The notes beneath the pieces are model-generated. The model worked only from the letters and a program-made list of their open reading frames with translations. It was not told the DNA's origin and ran no database searches. Both the position numbers and the translations under genes were made by a program. Shown in pieces: positions 55,601 through 62,706 of a DNA stretch of 64,000 nt. The DNA lies in contig QPIN01000063.1 of the NCBI GenBank assembly GCA_003666385.1, positions 1-64,000 on the forward strand, given 5' to 3'. Origin of the DNA: Methylococcales symbiont of Hymedesmia sp. n. MRB-2018. GTDB taxonomy: Bacteria; Pseudomonadota; Gammaproteobacteria; Methylococcales; Methylomonadaceae. The stretch's first letter is position 1; every line of letters starts with the position of its first letter.

Positions 55601-57392
55601 CCCATCCTTGGCCTTTGGGTTTTGTTAAGATGTACTTCAGGGAAAATAAATTCAGGTTTTTAATACCCAACTGCCTGAAGAAATCATCATCAACTTCCTT
55701 GCAAGCAATTCTTAATATAAAAGTAAGTTTTCTTAATAAGTTTTGTTCATCAGATAACAGTTCGTCTTTAAAAAGGTCAAAAAATACTTTTGAATAATTT
55801 GAGAGTAAAACAGAAACTAATATCTCATCTTTCCAAAACGGTTCAATTTCTGTGCTCTCAACCATTTCTTCAATAAAATTTTTGATGTCATCATTTTCTA
55901 ATAAAAGTTTTTCTGATAGCCAGTTCCTAAAACTTCTGCGAATAGGAAGTGATTGTCCTATTTTCTTAAAAAAATCCTGATTTACCATTTTTTTTAGAAA
56001 TTCACTCTCAATAATTTTCTCTAATGCCCATTCCTCATAAATATCATGCGTAATAAAATATCCGGCTACTTCATAACCTAAAATTCCATCTCCAACTAAT
56101 TCATTATCCAAAATATTCGAATCACAACTTGGGCTAATAAAAAATTGCCCTATATTCGCTCTCTCAAATGCTATTTGTAAAAAACACCGTTCCCGTTCAG
56201 GTTTGGATTTTTTTATATTTTTATTCCACAATTTATTTTTAAATCCACTGTACTCTAACTCTTCTTTGTCTTTATAAAACTTCAGGTATTCGTTTAGATA
56301 GAATGGATTTCTTATTAACTCCAGTAGCTTTTCGTCTTTGGGCAATAAAAATGAGTGTTCCTCTGAAATCTTACTGAGTTCTTTCAACTCTAAATTATTG
56401 ATGCTTATATTTAATGGAGCAATATTGTAGATTTCAAAAAATTGATAGTTTAAGTCCTCTAAATAATTATCTCTTGTCGTAAAAATAATTTTCCATTCAT
56501 CATTAATAAGAATTGATAAAAACTCTTTAAAAGGGTCATAGTTATTTAGACCCAGTAATTTTTCAGAAGAATCAATTACAACTATTTTATTTTTTTCATC
56601 TTTATGAACTTCAGTAAAATCGTAAAAACTAAAATCCGCATATAAATCGTTTATATTTTTTAGTTCAAATTCAGTTGCTTTGAATACAACAAAAGGCGCT
56701 TCATCTTTTAATTGTTCATATAGTTTTTTAATAAGTACCGTTTTCCCGACTCCGCCAATGCCACTTAATATCGAAATTTGTTGTGGTGCATCTTTTAATT
56801 CTTCAAGTTGCTTATTTCTGTTGATTTCAAAATTTTGATTATTGAAGGAGATACTTGTTTGCATTTGGCTTAAAATATTTTCAGTGTGCTTTTGCTGTTC
56901 TTCCATTAAAACAAAAATGCTTTTTTCTGATGTAAAAAAATGTTTGGCAAAAACTTCATTTTTAGTGGAAACAAATTCAGACTCAAAAAAACTAGCAGTT
57001 CTCCATCCCAATATAATATTTAGCTCTTTTGCTTTTTCTTCAACTTCTATCAATCCTTGTGGCTTCTTGCCCTTGTTTTGCCCCCATTCTTGGTTAGTAT
57101 AGAAAAGTATTTTTGTGATTTTAGGATAATCTCTTTTTGCTTTTTTAATAGTTTTTACTAAGTCATCCTTATGATTTGAAAGTGATGTGCCATAGAATTT
57201 AGCTTGCCAACCTATCACTTCATTATCTTTGTCGATTGGATTAGTTTCGATTGCAGATTGATTTTTAAAGCGAAAAATACCGAATGACCTGCCAAACTCT
57301 TTACAAAACAGCAAATAACAAAACCACTCAAAATCAGATTGAGGGTTTTCACAAAACTTTGCTTTAAATATTTCCCAGTTCGGTTTGATCAT
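52653..57392 (-). CDS. Avs-like STAND NTPase with N-terminal PD-(D/E)XK nuclease
   Basis: 1579 residues. N-terminal nuclease domain (FEWFCYLLFCKEFG, acidic residue in AIETNP, and IGWQAKF with Gln63-x-Lys65, the Mrr/Cap4-like core), then a STAND NTPase: Walker A GIGGVGKT (211-218), Walker B KIVVIDSSE (269-277), sensor arginine TTRDN (about 307). The rest is a long helical-repeat sensor region (about 420-1579) without known catalytic motifs. Order and size best fit the Avs antiviral NTPases, especially Avs4; assignment to a subtype is by impression. The whole gene is one cassette (attC6 to attC5). Confidence 0.72.
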   Translation of the reverse strand: MIKPNWEIFKAKFCENPQSDFEWFCYLLFCKEFGRSFGIFRFKNQSAIETNPIDKDNEVIGWQAKFYGTSLSNHKDDLVKTIKKAKRDYPKITKILFYTNQEWGQNKGKKPQGLIEVEEKAKELNIILGWRTASFFESEFVSTKNEVFAKHFFTSEKSIFVLMEEQQKHTENILSQMQTSISFNNQNFEINRNKQLEELKDAPQQISILSGIGGVGKTVLIKKLYEQLKDEAPFVVFKATEFELKNINDLYADFSFYDFTEVHKDEKNKIVVIDSSEKLLGLNNYDPFKEFLSILINDEWKIIFTTRDNYLEDLNYQFFEIYNIAPLNISINNLELKELSKISEEHSFLLPKDEKLLELIRNPFYLNEYLKFYKDKEELEYSGFKNKLWNKNIKKSKPERERCFLQIAFERANIGQFFISPSCDSNILDNELVGDGILGYEVAGYFITHDIYEEWALEKIIESEFLKKMVNQDFFKKIGQSLPIRRSFRNWLSEKLLLENDDIKNFIEEMVESTEIEPFWKDEILVSVLLSNYSKVFFDLFKDELLSDEQNLLRKLTFILRIACKEVDDDFFRQLGIKNLNLFSLKYILTKPKGQGWENLIKFAYDNIESIGIKNINFILPIIHDWNSKIKEGETTRLSSLIALQYYQWIIGEDVYVYRDDTKEHLLQTILYGSSEIKDELKEIFDEILNNKWKNHRDPYYELSKIILTKMEGISIFKVLPEYVLKLADLFWSYTRKDDHSFFHTRIEIEQHFGLESNHSDYHPASAYQTPIYWLLKFHLKGTIDFILNFTNKSVQKYASSDFDNFVQNIDIFLDDENKKSQYVSHCLWNLYRGTGSPVSPYLLQSIHMALEKYFLEIGKIFEPKIIEDWLIYLLKNSESASISSVVTSIVLAYPEKTFNVAKILFKTKEFILNDTSRLVSEHGAESLYSIGKSWGIRTNEFYDEERIKTCEDKHRKLSLEHLFLNYQLFRSEGVDEKEAEKRQAILWEILDDYYRELPIEAEQSESDKTWRLFLARMDRRKMNITTEKTDEGIAIQFNPEIDPSLKKYREKSVAASTEFMKYTSLKLWADYKFNKDVKYKQYEKYEDEPKLALKEVREILETLSKVERPNSLTLQHSEEETFFLFNHSIPAYVCSVLVKNNFDDLSVEDKSFCKNIILEVAASSLNTNYQYQISDGVQQAISVLPALLEVFPDEKEHIKIILLLSLFKDSHVGGMLSSKSFSIFPIIAIQKLWKNNFNDAHSLLLGYLLLRPKYDELGRIIREENYKKKVYESYDDQLLKRFIEDNDEVLQLVIDNKLTLSNLKDIEEHDLSILRTAFQMIPQKTDNNDHKAIAKAVISSFAKKLVLDDREDKIDYQVKHDFLQNYTYFVLNSPKDDIQDYLKPFVDNFNTSESIADLLHEFVLAEDALNTYDNFWLVWNTFKRKIFDICKEGDERWYVAKIVKSYLFATVPWKESAKEWNSLKDNNKRFFKEVSENIGHCPSAIYAVSKLLNDIGSQYIDDGVLWLSSILRNNRDLADKKLETNTIYYLENLTRKYIFRNREKIKRTKATKDSLLLILDYLIENGSVVGYMLRESIV

Positions 57393-57434
57393 TTAGTAAT
57401 CCAATCTCAATAGTTTCTGCACGTTCCTTCTTAC

Positions 57435-57494
57435 ACATAACACCTTTCTTCAGCGGCCCAGCTCCGCTGGGTCTGCTGCAAGAATTTGTTAGTT
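57435..57494 (-). other. attC site 6
   Basis: On the minus strand AACTAACAAATTCTTGCAGC ... GCTGAAGAAAGGTGTTATGT. Stem AGCAGACCCAG/CTGGGCCGCT with bulges. It lies 33 bases behind the stop of the small membrane protein and 43 bases before the Avs-like start. Confidence 0.9.
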
Positions 57495-57526
57495 GCCCAA
57501 TGCACTTTCAATTCCGATTAGACTGG

Positions 57527-57967
57527 CTAAGAGAAAATGCTTTCGATAATCGTGGTACATTCTCCACTACTCGTGCACATCTCACCGAGTAGTAACGCGT
57601 ATGCGCACAATGAACAGATTACAAAACCGATGAATCCAAGTCTGCTCTTTAATCGACCTCGCGCTATCCCCCATTCCTCGTAAATGACGTCAACGCTCGC
57701 ACGAAAGTCTTCTTTCGAGATTCCCTTCGGGGTCGACGGTGAAAAATTGAGAAAAATCGCGATCAAAGTCGCAGTTATTACAAGACTAGGGTCCCAAGCT
57801 AGGGCATATGCAAGTACCATATTTGCGACGCCGAGGGCAGCTATAGTCAAAATCCACGCCACTGGCCGTCTAGCCAATACAAAGATAAAGTTGTAGGTTT
57901 GCCGGTATAGTACGTTGAGTACAATTGTGTATATGGCAATTTTTGCGATAAGCCATAAGGTGCTCAT
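57527..57967 (-). CDS. Small four-helix membrane protein (integron cassette gene)
   Basis: 146 residues, about four membrane helices (LIAKIAIYTIVLNVLY, AWILTIAALGVANMVLAYALA, LVITATLIAIFLNFS, LGFIGFVICSLCAYALLLGEM) with a hydrophilic loop at about 78-107. I recognise no family. The G+C content is visibly higher than in all neighbours (Arg codons CGC/CGA, many GCG and GTC), so it was acquired separately. The start is 20 bases inside the cassette boundary GTTAGCC, as usual for cassette genes. Confidence 0.75.
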   Translation of the reverse strand: MSTLWLIAKIAIYTIVLNVLYRQTYNFIFVLARRPVAWILTIAALGVANMVLAYALAWDPSLVITATLIAIFLNFSPSTPKGISKEDFRASVDVIYEEWGIARGRLKSRLGFIGFVICSLCAYALLLGEMCTSSGECTTIIESIFS

Positions 57968-57986
57968 GTTCTCGATCTCCGATGGC

Positions 57987-57993
57987 GGCTAAC
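57987..57993 (-). other. Cassette boundary core GTTAGCC (array head)
   Basis: Minus-strand GTTAGCC fits the GTTRRRY recombination core. No attC-type dyad is seen on its upstream side (57994-58060), so it could be the junction with an attI-like site or with a decayed attC. The 200 bases to res hold no other gene; they are A/T-rich and carry no recognisable integrase. Confidence 0.5.
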
Positions 57994-58190
57994 TATTTAT
58001 TAGCATTCACAATATACACAAATCTTAATAAAAACTAGCCAACGAATATTTTAGATTTATTTTGTAAGTAAATAATCATAGTAATTTACTTAAAAATACC
58101 ATAATGATATTTGTATTATTGCAAATGAAATTTATTTTACTCTGACCCTAATTAGTCGACAAAATCTGTCATTCTGCTAATCAACCCTAT

Positions 58191-60788
58191 TTATGCAAGG
58201 GTGCTTTCTTGAATTAAGTCGTTCAGTTGAGTGTCTATAACCACTTTAAAATCAGCGTTTATGGCTTTAAAATGTTTTGCAGCACAAGAATTTTTATATT
58301 TTTCACTCTCCCTTAAATCTTGCAAATCATTCACAAATTTACTCTCACGCACTAAATACAATTTTTCTTGCTCGTTACCTTGCCACACAATCGCCCAATC
58401 GGGATTATAAGTGCCAATCGGCGTATCAACCACAAACCACGGTGGCATTTTTGCAAAGACTTTGACATTTTCACTAGCATCTAAACTCTGAGCAAATTTC
58501 TTTTCACCATCGCTATCAAATACACTGTAATCATAAATAGACTTATTGGATGGCACAATTTTATCCTCATAGGTCTCAATATCGTTAAACAGCGACATAC
58601 TCCAACAATCATCTACCTCGTAATATTGAATGCCATTTAGCAATTCGTCTTTTAGTGTATGTTTAATAATCAAAGCCACGCCTCTAATAAAATCTTGCGG
58701 ATTGTCAAACACGCTATTCAAACAATCAATACCTTTTAAAACACGCAAAATTGTGGCTTTGGTTAATCCAGTTTCTTGCTCTAATGCTGCTGTCAAATTC
58801 TGAACTTGATACTGTTTATTTACCCTACTGCCAACATTTTCGCCACTATAAACACCCTTAATTTTGTCATCTTCCATCACCAAATTTTGGTGCTCAACCT
58901 TAATCATAGGTGGCTTAACCTCTAATTGTTCGTCAATATTCTTAACCATTTTTATAACCAAATCATCGCTATTAAGTTGCACATCATATTTAGTTTTATG
59001 TTTAATCCTTTTCCATAAAATCTTAAAATTCACATCATTGGTGGCAAACTGTTTTTTAAACCTCACTGTTGTGCGATTTTTCTTTGATGGCGGGGTTATG
59101 CCCCTCTGCCCCGATTCATCAAACTCAGTTTGCAAAGTGGACACATAATCTTGGTAAGATTCATTGGGCACGACCACCAATTTATTAATACTGCTGTCAT
59201 AAATCCGTGTGCCATTTTTATCCAAACACAGACGCATTCCACGCCCGATTTCTTGGCGTTTTTTCATCACAGAAAGGGTTTCATTCAGGGTGCAAATGGT
59301 AAAAATATTCGGATTATCCCAGCCTTCTTTTAATGCTGAATGGGAAAAAATAAAACAAGTATCTTCGCTAAAAGACAATAGCCGTTCTTTGTCCTTCATA
59401 ATCAAATCGTAAGTGGCTTTATCGCTTTTAGAATTACCCTTGGTGTCTTTGTAATTTTTGCCCGTTTTAGAAAAATAACCATTATGCACCAGAGAAGTTT
59501 GTTTATTTTTAAAAAAATTTGAGGTGGATTTTAACGCCTCAAATTCTACCTCAAAAATTTGCTTAATTAGCCCTTCCTCATCCACATAATTTTTAACTTT
59601 ATCAATAAAAAATAAGGATAAAACTTTAATTTCTGTGCCTAATTGCTTCTGTTTAGCAAAATGGTTTTTAATGGTTTCACGAATTTGCACCCGAAAAATA
59701 TCCACCTTGTCTGCTGATTTGACTTCAGTAACAGAATAAAATACACCACCAGTAAGTTCCACGCCTTTTTCAGATATTTTTTCAATGTATAAATCTTTGT
59801 ATTTGTCGTTTTTGGTTTTTTGAAAAACGCTACTGCCTAACTTAAATAACAAAGTTTTAAAAATATATTCCCCAGTTTTTTGCTTAACTTCAACTTTAAT
59901 TTTGGCACTGGCTTGTTTGTTAAAGTCCAATTTAACAATCTCAAAAGTCCGACTATTGGCATCTTCTTTAACCACCGAAGCAATCTCAATTTTCTTAACC
60001 AAGCCCTTATTATAAGCAGTAAATGGCGAGAGTGAATACACCAAGTTGTATAGGTTTTTATGGGTAGCAGAATAGCGTAATCTAAAAATAGCGTTAAGTT
60101 TATTGAGCGCCGATTTTGATAAATCACTCTCCATATTTTGCGGTTCGTCCAGCACCAAAACTGGCTGAGTTTGAGCGATAAACTCAATCATTTTGCCTTG
60201 TGTATCATCACGCCTATCTTCGTTGATAATATTATTATCCGAATTAAACGCCTGAATACTCATCACTAAAATACTCAGTTCATTACTGCTGGAAAAATCT
60301 CTCAATAAACTAATTTTTCGCCGACTTTCACCCTCATAAGCAAACACAATACGATTGGTATTAAACCTTTTATAAAAATGCGATTGCGTGCTGCGTAAGG
60401 TTTTCAACACCCCCTCACGCACTGCCACAGATGGCACAATAATGATAAATTTAGACAGTCCATAACGCTGATATAGTGCAAAAATCGTCTTTAAATAGAC
60501 ATAAGTTTTACCCGTGCCTGTCTCCATTTCCACTGAAAAATCACGCAAATTCTGCTCATCAATCTTTCTATCAATCCTGTCTAAATTACGCTTTTGAATG
60601 GCGGATAAATTGTGCCTAAGTTTGTCATCATCAATCAACAACTGATTAGCCACAATACCAAAATGACCACCCCCAGAAAGACTAAAACCCACATCATCCA
60701 CATTGCCAACAAACTCATCCGCAAACAAATCCACCACCGCATCTACCGCATCGGTTTGATAATCTAGGTTTTCGTATTGGATTTTCAC
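58191..60788 (-). CDS. res: Type III restriction enzyme Res subunit
   Basis: 865 residues from a GTG start. SF2 helicase core: Walker A METGTGKT (88-95), DEPQ box 214-217, motif VI RQEIGRGMRLCLD. The C-terminal nuclease shows PD ... E-x-K in YNPDWAIV ... YLVRESKF. Works with Mod to cut DNA between two inverted target sites. The start codon overlaps the stop of the preceding small frame (GTGA), so expression is coupled to it. Intact. Confidence 0.94.
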   Translation of the reverse strand: MKIQYENLDYQTDAVDAVVDLFADEFVGNVDDVGFSLSGGGHFGIVANQLLIDDDKLRHNLSAIQKRNLDRIDRKIDEQNLRDFSVEMETGTGKTYVYLKTIFALYQRYGLSKFIIIVPSVAVREGVLKTLRSTQSHFYKRFNTNRIVFAYEGESRRKISLLRDFSSSNELSILVMSIQAFNSDNNIINEDRRDDTQGKMIEFIAQTQPVLVLDEPQNMESDLSKSALNKLNAIFRLRYSATHKNLYNLVYSLSPFTAYNKGLVKKIEIASVVKEDANSRTFEIVKLDFNKQASAKIKVEVKQKTGEYIFKTLLFKLGSSVFQKTKNDKYKDLYIEKISEKGVELTGGVFYSVTEVKSADKVDIFRVQIRETIKNHFAKQKQLGTEIKVLSLFFIDKVKNYVDEEGLIKQIFEVEFEALKSTSNFFKNKQTSLVHNGYFSKTGKNYKDTKGNSKSDKATYDLIMKDKERLLSFSEDTCFIFSHSALKEGWDNPNIFTICTLNETLSVMKKRQEIGRGMRLCLDKNGTRIYDSSINKLVVVPNESYQDYVSTLQTEFDESGQRGITPPSKKNRTTVRFKKQFATNDVNFKILWKRIKHKTKYDVQLNSDDLVIKMVKNIDEQLEVKPPMIKVEHQNLVMEDDKIKGVYSGENVGSRVNKQYQVQNLTAALEQETGLTKATILRVLKGIDCLNSVFDNPQDFIRGVALIIKHTLKDELLNGIQYYEVDDCWSMSLFNDIETYEDKIVPSNKSIYDYSVFDSDGEKKFAQSLDASENVKVFAKMPPWFVVDTPIGTYNPDWAIVWQGNEQEKLYLVRESKFVNDLQDLRESEKYKNSCAAKHFKAINADFKVVIDTQLNDLIQESTLA

Positions 60789-61004
60789 AAATTAAACTGC
60801 TTTTTAACTAATGCCAAACTTTGGGTGTCGCCTTGTTTAATATCTATCAAACCTACCGCAACCTCACGCATAAAATTCTGTTGGTAATTTTTTTGCCATA
60901 ATTTTAGCCTTAAGCAACGCCTGTTCATAATCATCCACTCGTTCAAACTTACCTGTTTTATTCACCAAATCTAATAATTCTAATCCTTCTTTGTTCAATT
61001 TCAT
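60785..61004 (-). pseudogene. Frameshifted antitoxin-like gene between OLD nuclease and res
   Basis: From the ATG at 61004 (behind a GGAGG) it reads MKLNKEGLELLDLVNKTGKF and on to MAKKLPTEFYA, then stops at 60864. In a run of seven A (minus strand, about 60889-60895) removal of one A restores a frame of about 72 codons that ends MREVAVGLIDIKQGD ... KKQFNL and whose stop overlaps the res start. The first 38 codons match the antitoxin at 41978-42250. Either a broken gene or one expressed through poly-A slippage or phase variation. Confidence 0.7.
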
Positions 61005-62698
61005 TATGCCTCCTTTATTTTTTCAACAATTTTATAAATAGCATCTAATTTTTGTTTCACCTCATCATCTATTTCATCTTTTTTAAGGTGCTCAATCAAT
61101 GTGTAATACTCGCTTTTATTCAATATTGGAATGGTCTTTGTTTGTTGGCTATAAGCAGATAATATTTGTCTTAACGACTCAGATCCATTGGTTTTTTCAT
61201 CAAAAATATCAAGCTCTTGCAAGGTCTCTTTAGCTTGCTGAATAGTTGCAATAACCGCATTCATATTATTAAAAATTGATTGTGCATATAAGTCATTGCC
61301 ATCAGGATGAGATTGTTCTTCTGCTTTTGCTTTTGCGTAGCAGTTCAAAACCTTGGCATTACAAAAATAATTCTCTATTTCAGCTTTTTCCCACATTATC
61401 TCTTGTAAAGAGTTATGTTCTTGTAATGCAGTGCTAATATTATCAAAAATAGCGATGCCTTTTAAATCTGGCTTAGCCTCAAACAAACCAAAAAAATGCT
61501 CTCTTGCTTTAACAGGTTGATTGCCAACATAATGCACAAATACTCTTTCTAAATAAGACTTAACTGGATGCCCTAATTTATCTGCAAATTCTTGCAATAT
61601 ACGCAAATCTGTTGCCCCTTCTAAATATAACACCCAGCCTTGTTGTTCGGCACTGGCATAATCGCTCCAGCCAATATTTTTTAAAGCTTTTTTGGTTTGT
61701 GAGTTTGATTGTATTTTGTGTACTTTGCCAATAAAGGCAATCGCCGAATCGTTATCAACCGCCTCCTCTAACAATACTTCTGAATGTGTGGCTAATATGA
61801 CTTGTGATTTTTGCAACTTGGCAATTTCAGACAACAAACGATAAATCTCTCTTTGTCTTAAAATCTCTAAATGAGCATCAGGCTCGTCCAGCAAAATAAT
61901 AGAGTTTGGCTTTTGTAATAAATAACTCAGTAATAATAAAACCTGCAATAATCCGCGTCCTGCTGTTGCTAAGTCTAATTCTATCTTATCTTTTTTATAG
62001 GATAGGCTGATTTCACCTCTGGCAACATCATCTACAGGGTTTAAGAACTGAACACCAAATAATTGCTGCATATAAGCAACAACTTTTTTCCAATCATTTG
62101 GGGATTGTTCGTACAAAATAAAGCATAAATTTCTCAATACTTGTGCCGTCTGCCCCTCGCCAATCAATACATCTACTCTACCGGGTTGAATTTTTGGCTC
62201 AACAACAGACAAACCCGACATAGCAGGCAAAAAACTAATATTAACCGCTTTAGCAATTTCAGTTATTTCGGTAGAATATTCGTCTACTGGTCTGCAATAA
62301 ATAACTTCTGAGTTTTGATAATTAAACTCTACACCATAACGCCAAGGTTTATTTTCATGGTCAAAGCCCTCAAGAACAATTTTGATATAAATATTCTGAT
62401 TGCCCTTTTTTTTAGTTATTTTGTTGTAAAACAATAAATCATTATGAGGCACAGGCAAAGCAATAAGATCTTTACGGTTAATTAGTGTGCCTGTTTTGGT
62501 TATTCTTTTACCGCTTTTTTTCGCATACCAAGTTTTAAAACCGATATGCCATAAGCATAACGCTTGCAAGGCGGTGGTTTTTCCTGAATTATTTGGACCA
62601 ATAAAAGCAAATGGATTATAAGTTAATTCATCAGATAACTTAATATCAACATCGTACTTAAATCCTTTGAAATTTTTAATAATAATCCTATTAATCAT
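61004..62698 (-). CDS. OLD-family ATPase/TOPRIM nuclease
   Basis: 564 residues. N-terminal ABC-type ATPase: FKGFKYDVDIKL, Walker A GPNNSGKT (34-41), signature-like TAGRGLLQVLLLLSYLL, Walker B SIILLDEPDAHLE, and the ATHSEVLL switch. C-terminal TOPRIM domain: VLYLEGATDLRIL (Glu), GIAIFDN (Asp). OLD nucleases cut DNA in phage defence (P2 Old, and the GajA subunit of Gabija). No UvrD-like GajB partner is adjacent. It starts 8 bases after mod and overlaps the next small gene, so it is built into the type III restriction operon. Confidence 0.85.
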   Translation of the reverse strand: MINRIIIKNFKGFKYDVDIKLSDELTYNPFAFIGPNNSGKTTALQALCLWHIGFKTWYAKKSGKRITKTGTLINRKDLIALPVPHNDLLFYNKITKKKGNQNIYIKIVLEGFDHENKPWRYGVEFNYQNSEVIYCRPVDEYSTEITEIAKAVNISFLPAMSGLSVVEPKIQPGRVDVLIGEGQTAQVLRNLCFILYEQSPNDWKKVVAYMQQLFGVQFLNPVDDVARGEISLSYKKDKIELDLATAGRGLLQVLLLLSYLLQKPNSIILLDEPDAHLEILRQREIYRLLSEIAKLQKSQVILATHSEVLLEEAVDNDSAIAFIGKVHKIQSNSQTKKALKNIGWSDYASAEQQGWVLYLEGATDLRILQEFADKLGHPVKSYLERVFVHYVGNQPVKAREHFFGLFEAKPDLKGIAIFDNISTALQEHNSLQEIMWEKAEIENYFCNAKVLNCYAKAKAEEQSHPDGNDLYAQSIFNNMNAVIATIQQAKETLQELDIFDEKTNGSESLRQILSAYSQQTKTIPILNKSEYYTLIEHLKKDEIDDEVKQKLDAIYKIVEKIKEA

Positions 62699-62706
62699 AT
62701 TAACTC

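Larger units (their letters stand above)
42624..57993 (-). mobile_element. Integron cassette array without a visible integrase (six attC sites)
   Basis: Six sites of attC form, all in the same minus-strand orientation (outer boxes of the type TAACAA ... GTTA with imperfect dyads), cut the region into six cassettes: 57993-57441 (membrane protein), 57441-52582 (Avs-like), 52582-50923 (YaaC-like), 50923-43637 (type I R-M), 43637-42961 (toxin-antitoxin), 42961-42630 (no ORF). Genes on the minus strand end within 0-35 bases of the following attC. No intI gene is seen in the window, so the array is a CALIN or its integrase is outside. Confidence 0.85.

Noticed and set aside
61004-62698. Gabija system (GajA/GajB)
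   Set aside because: The OLD/TOPRIM protein is GajA-like in outline, but no UvrD/Rep-type helicase gene adjoins; neighbours are type III mod and res.
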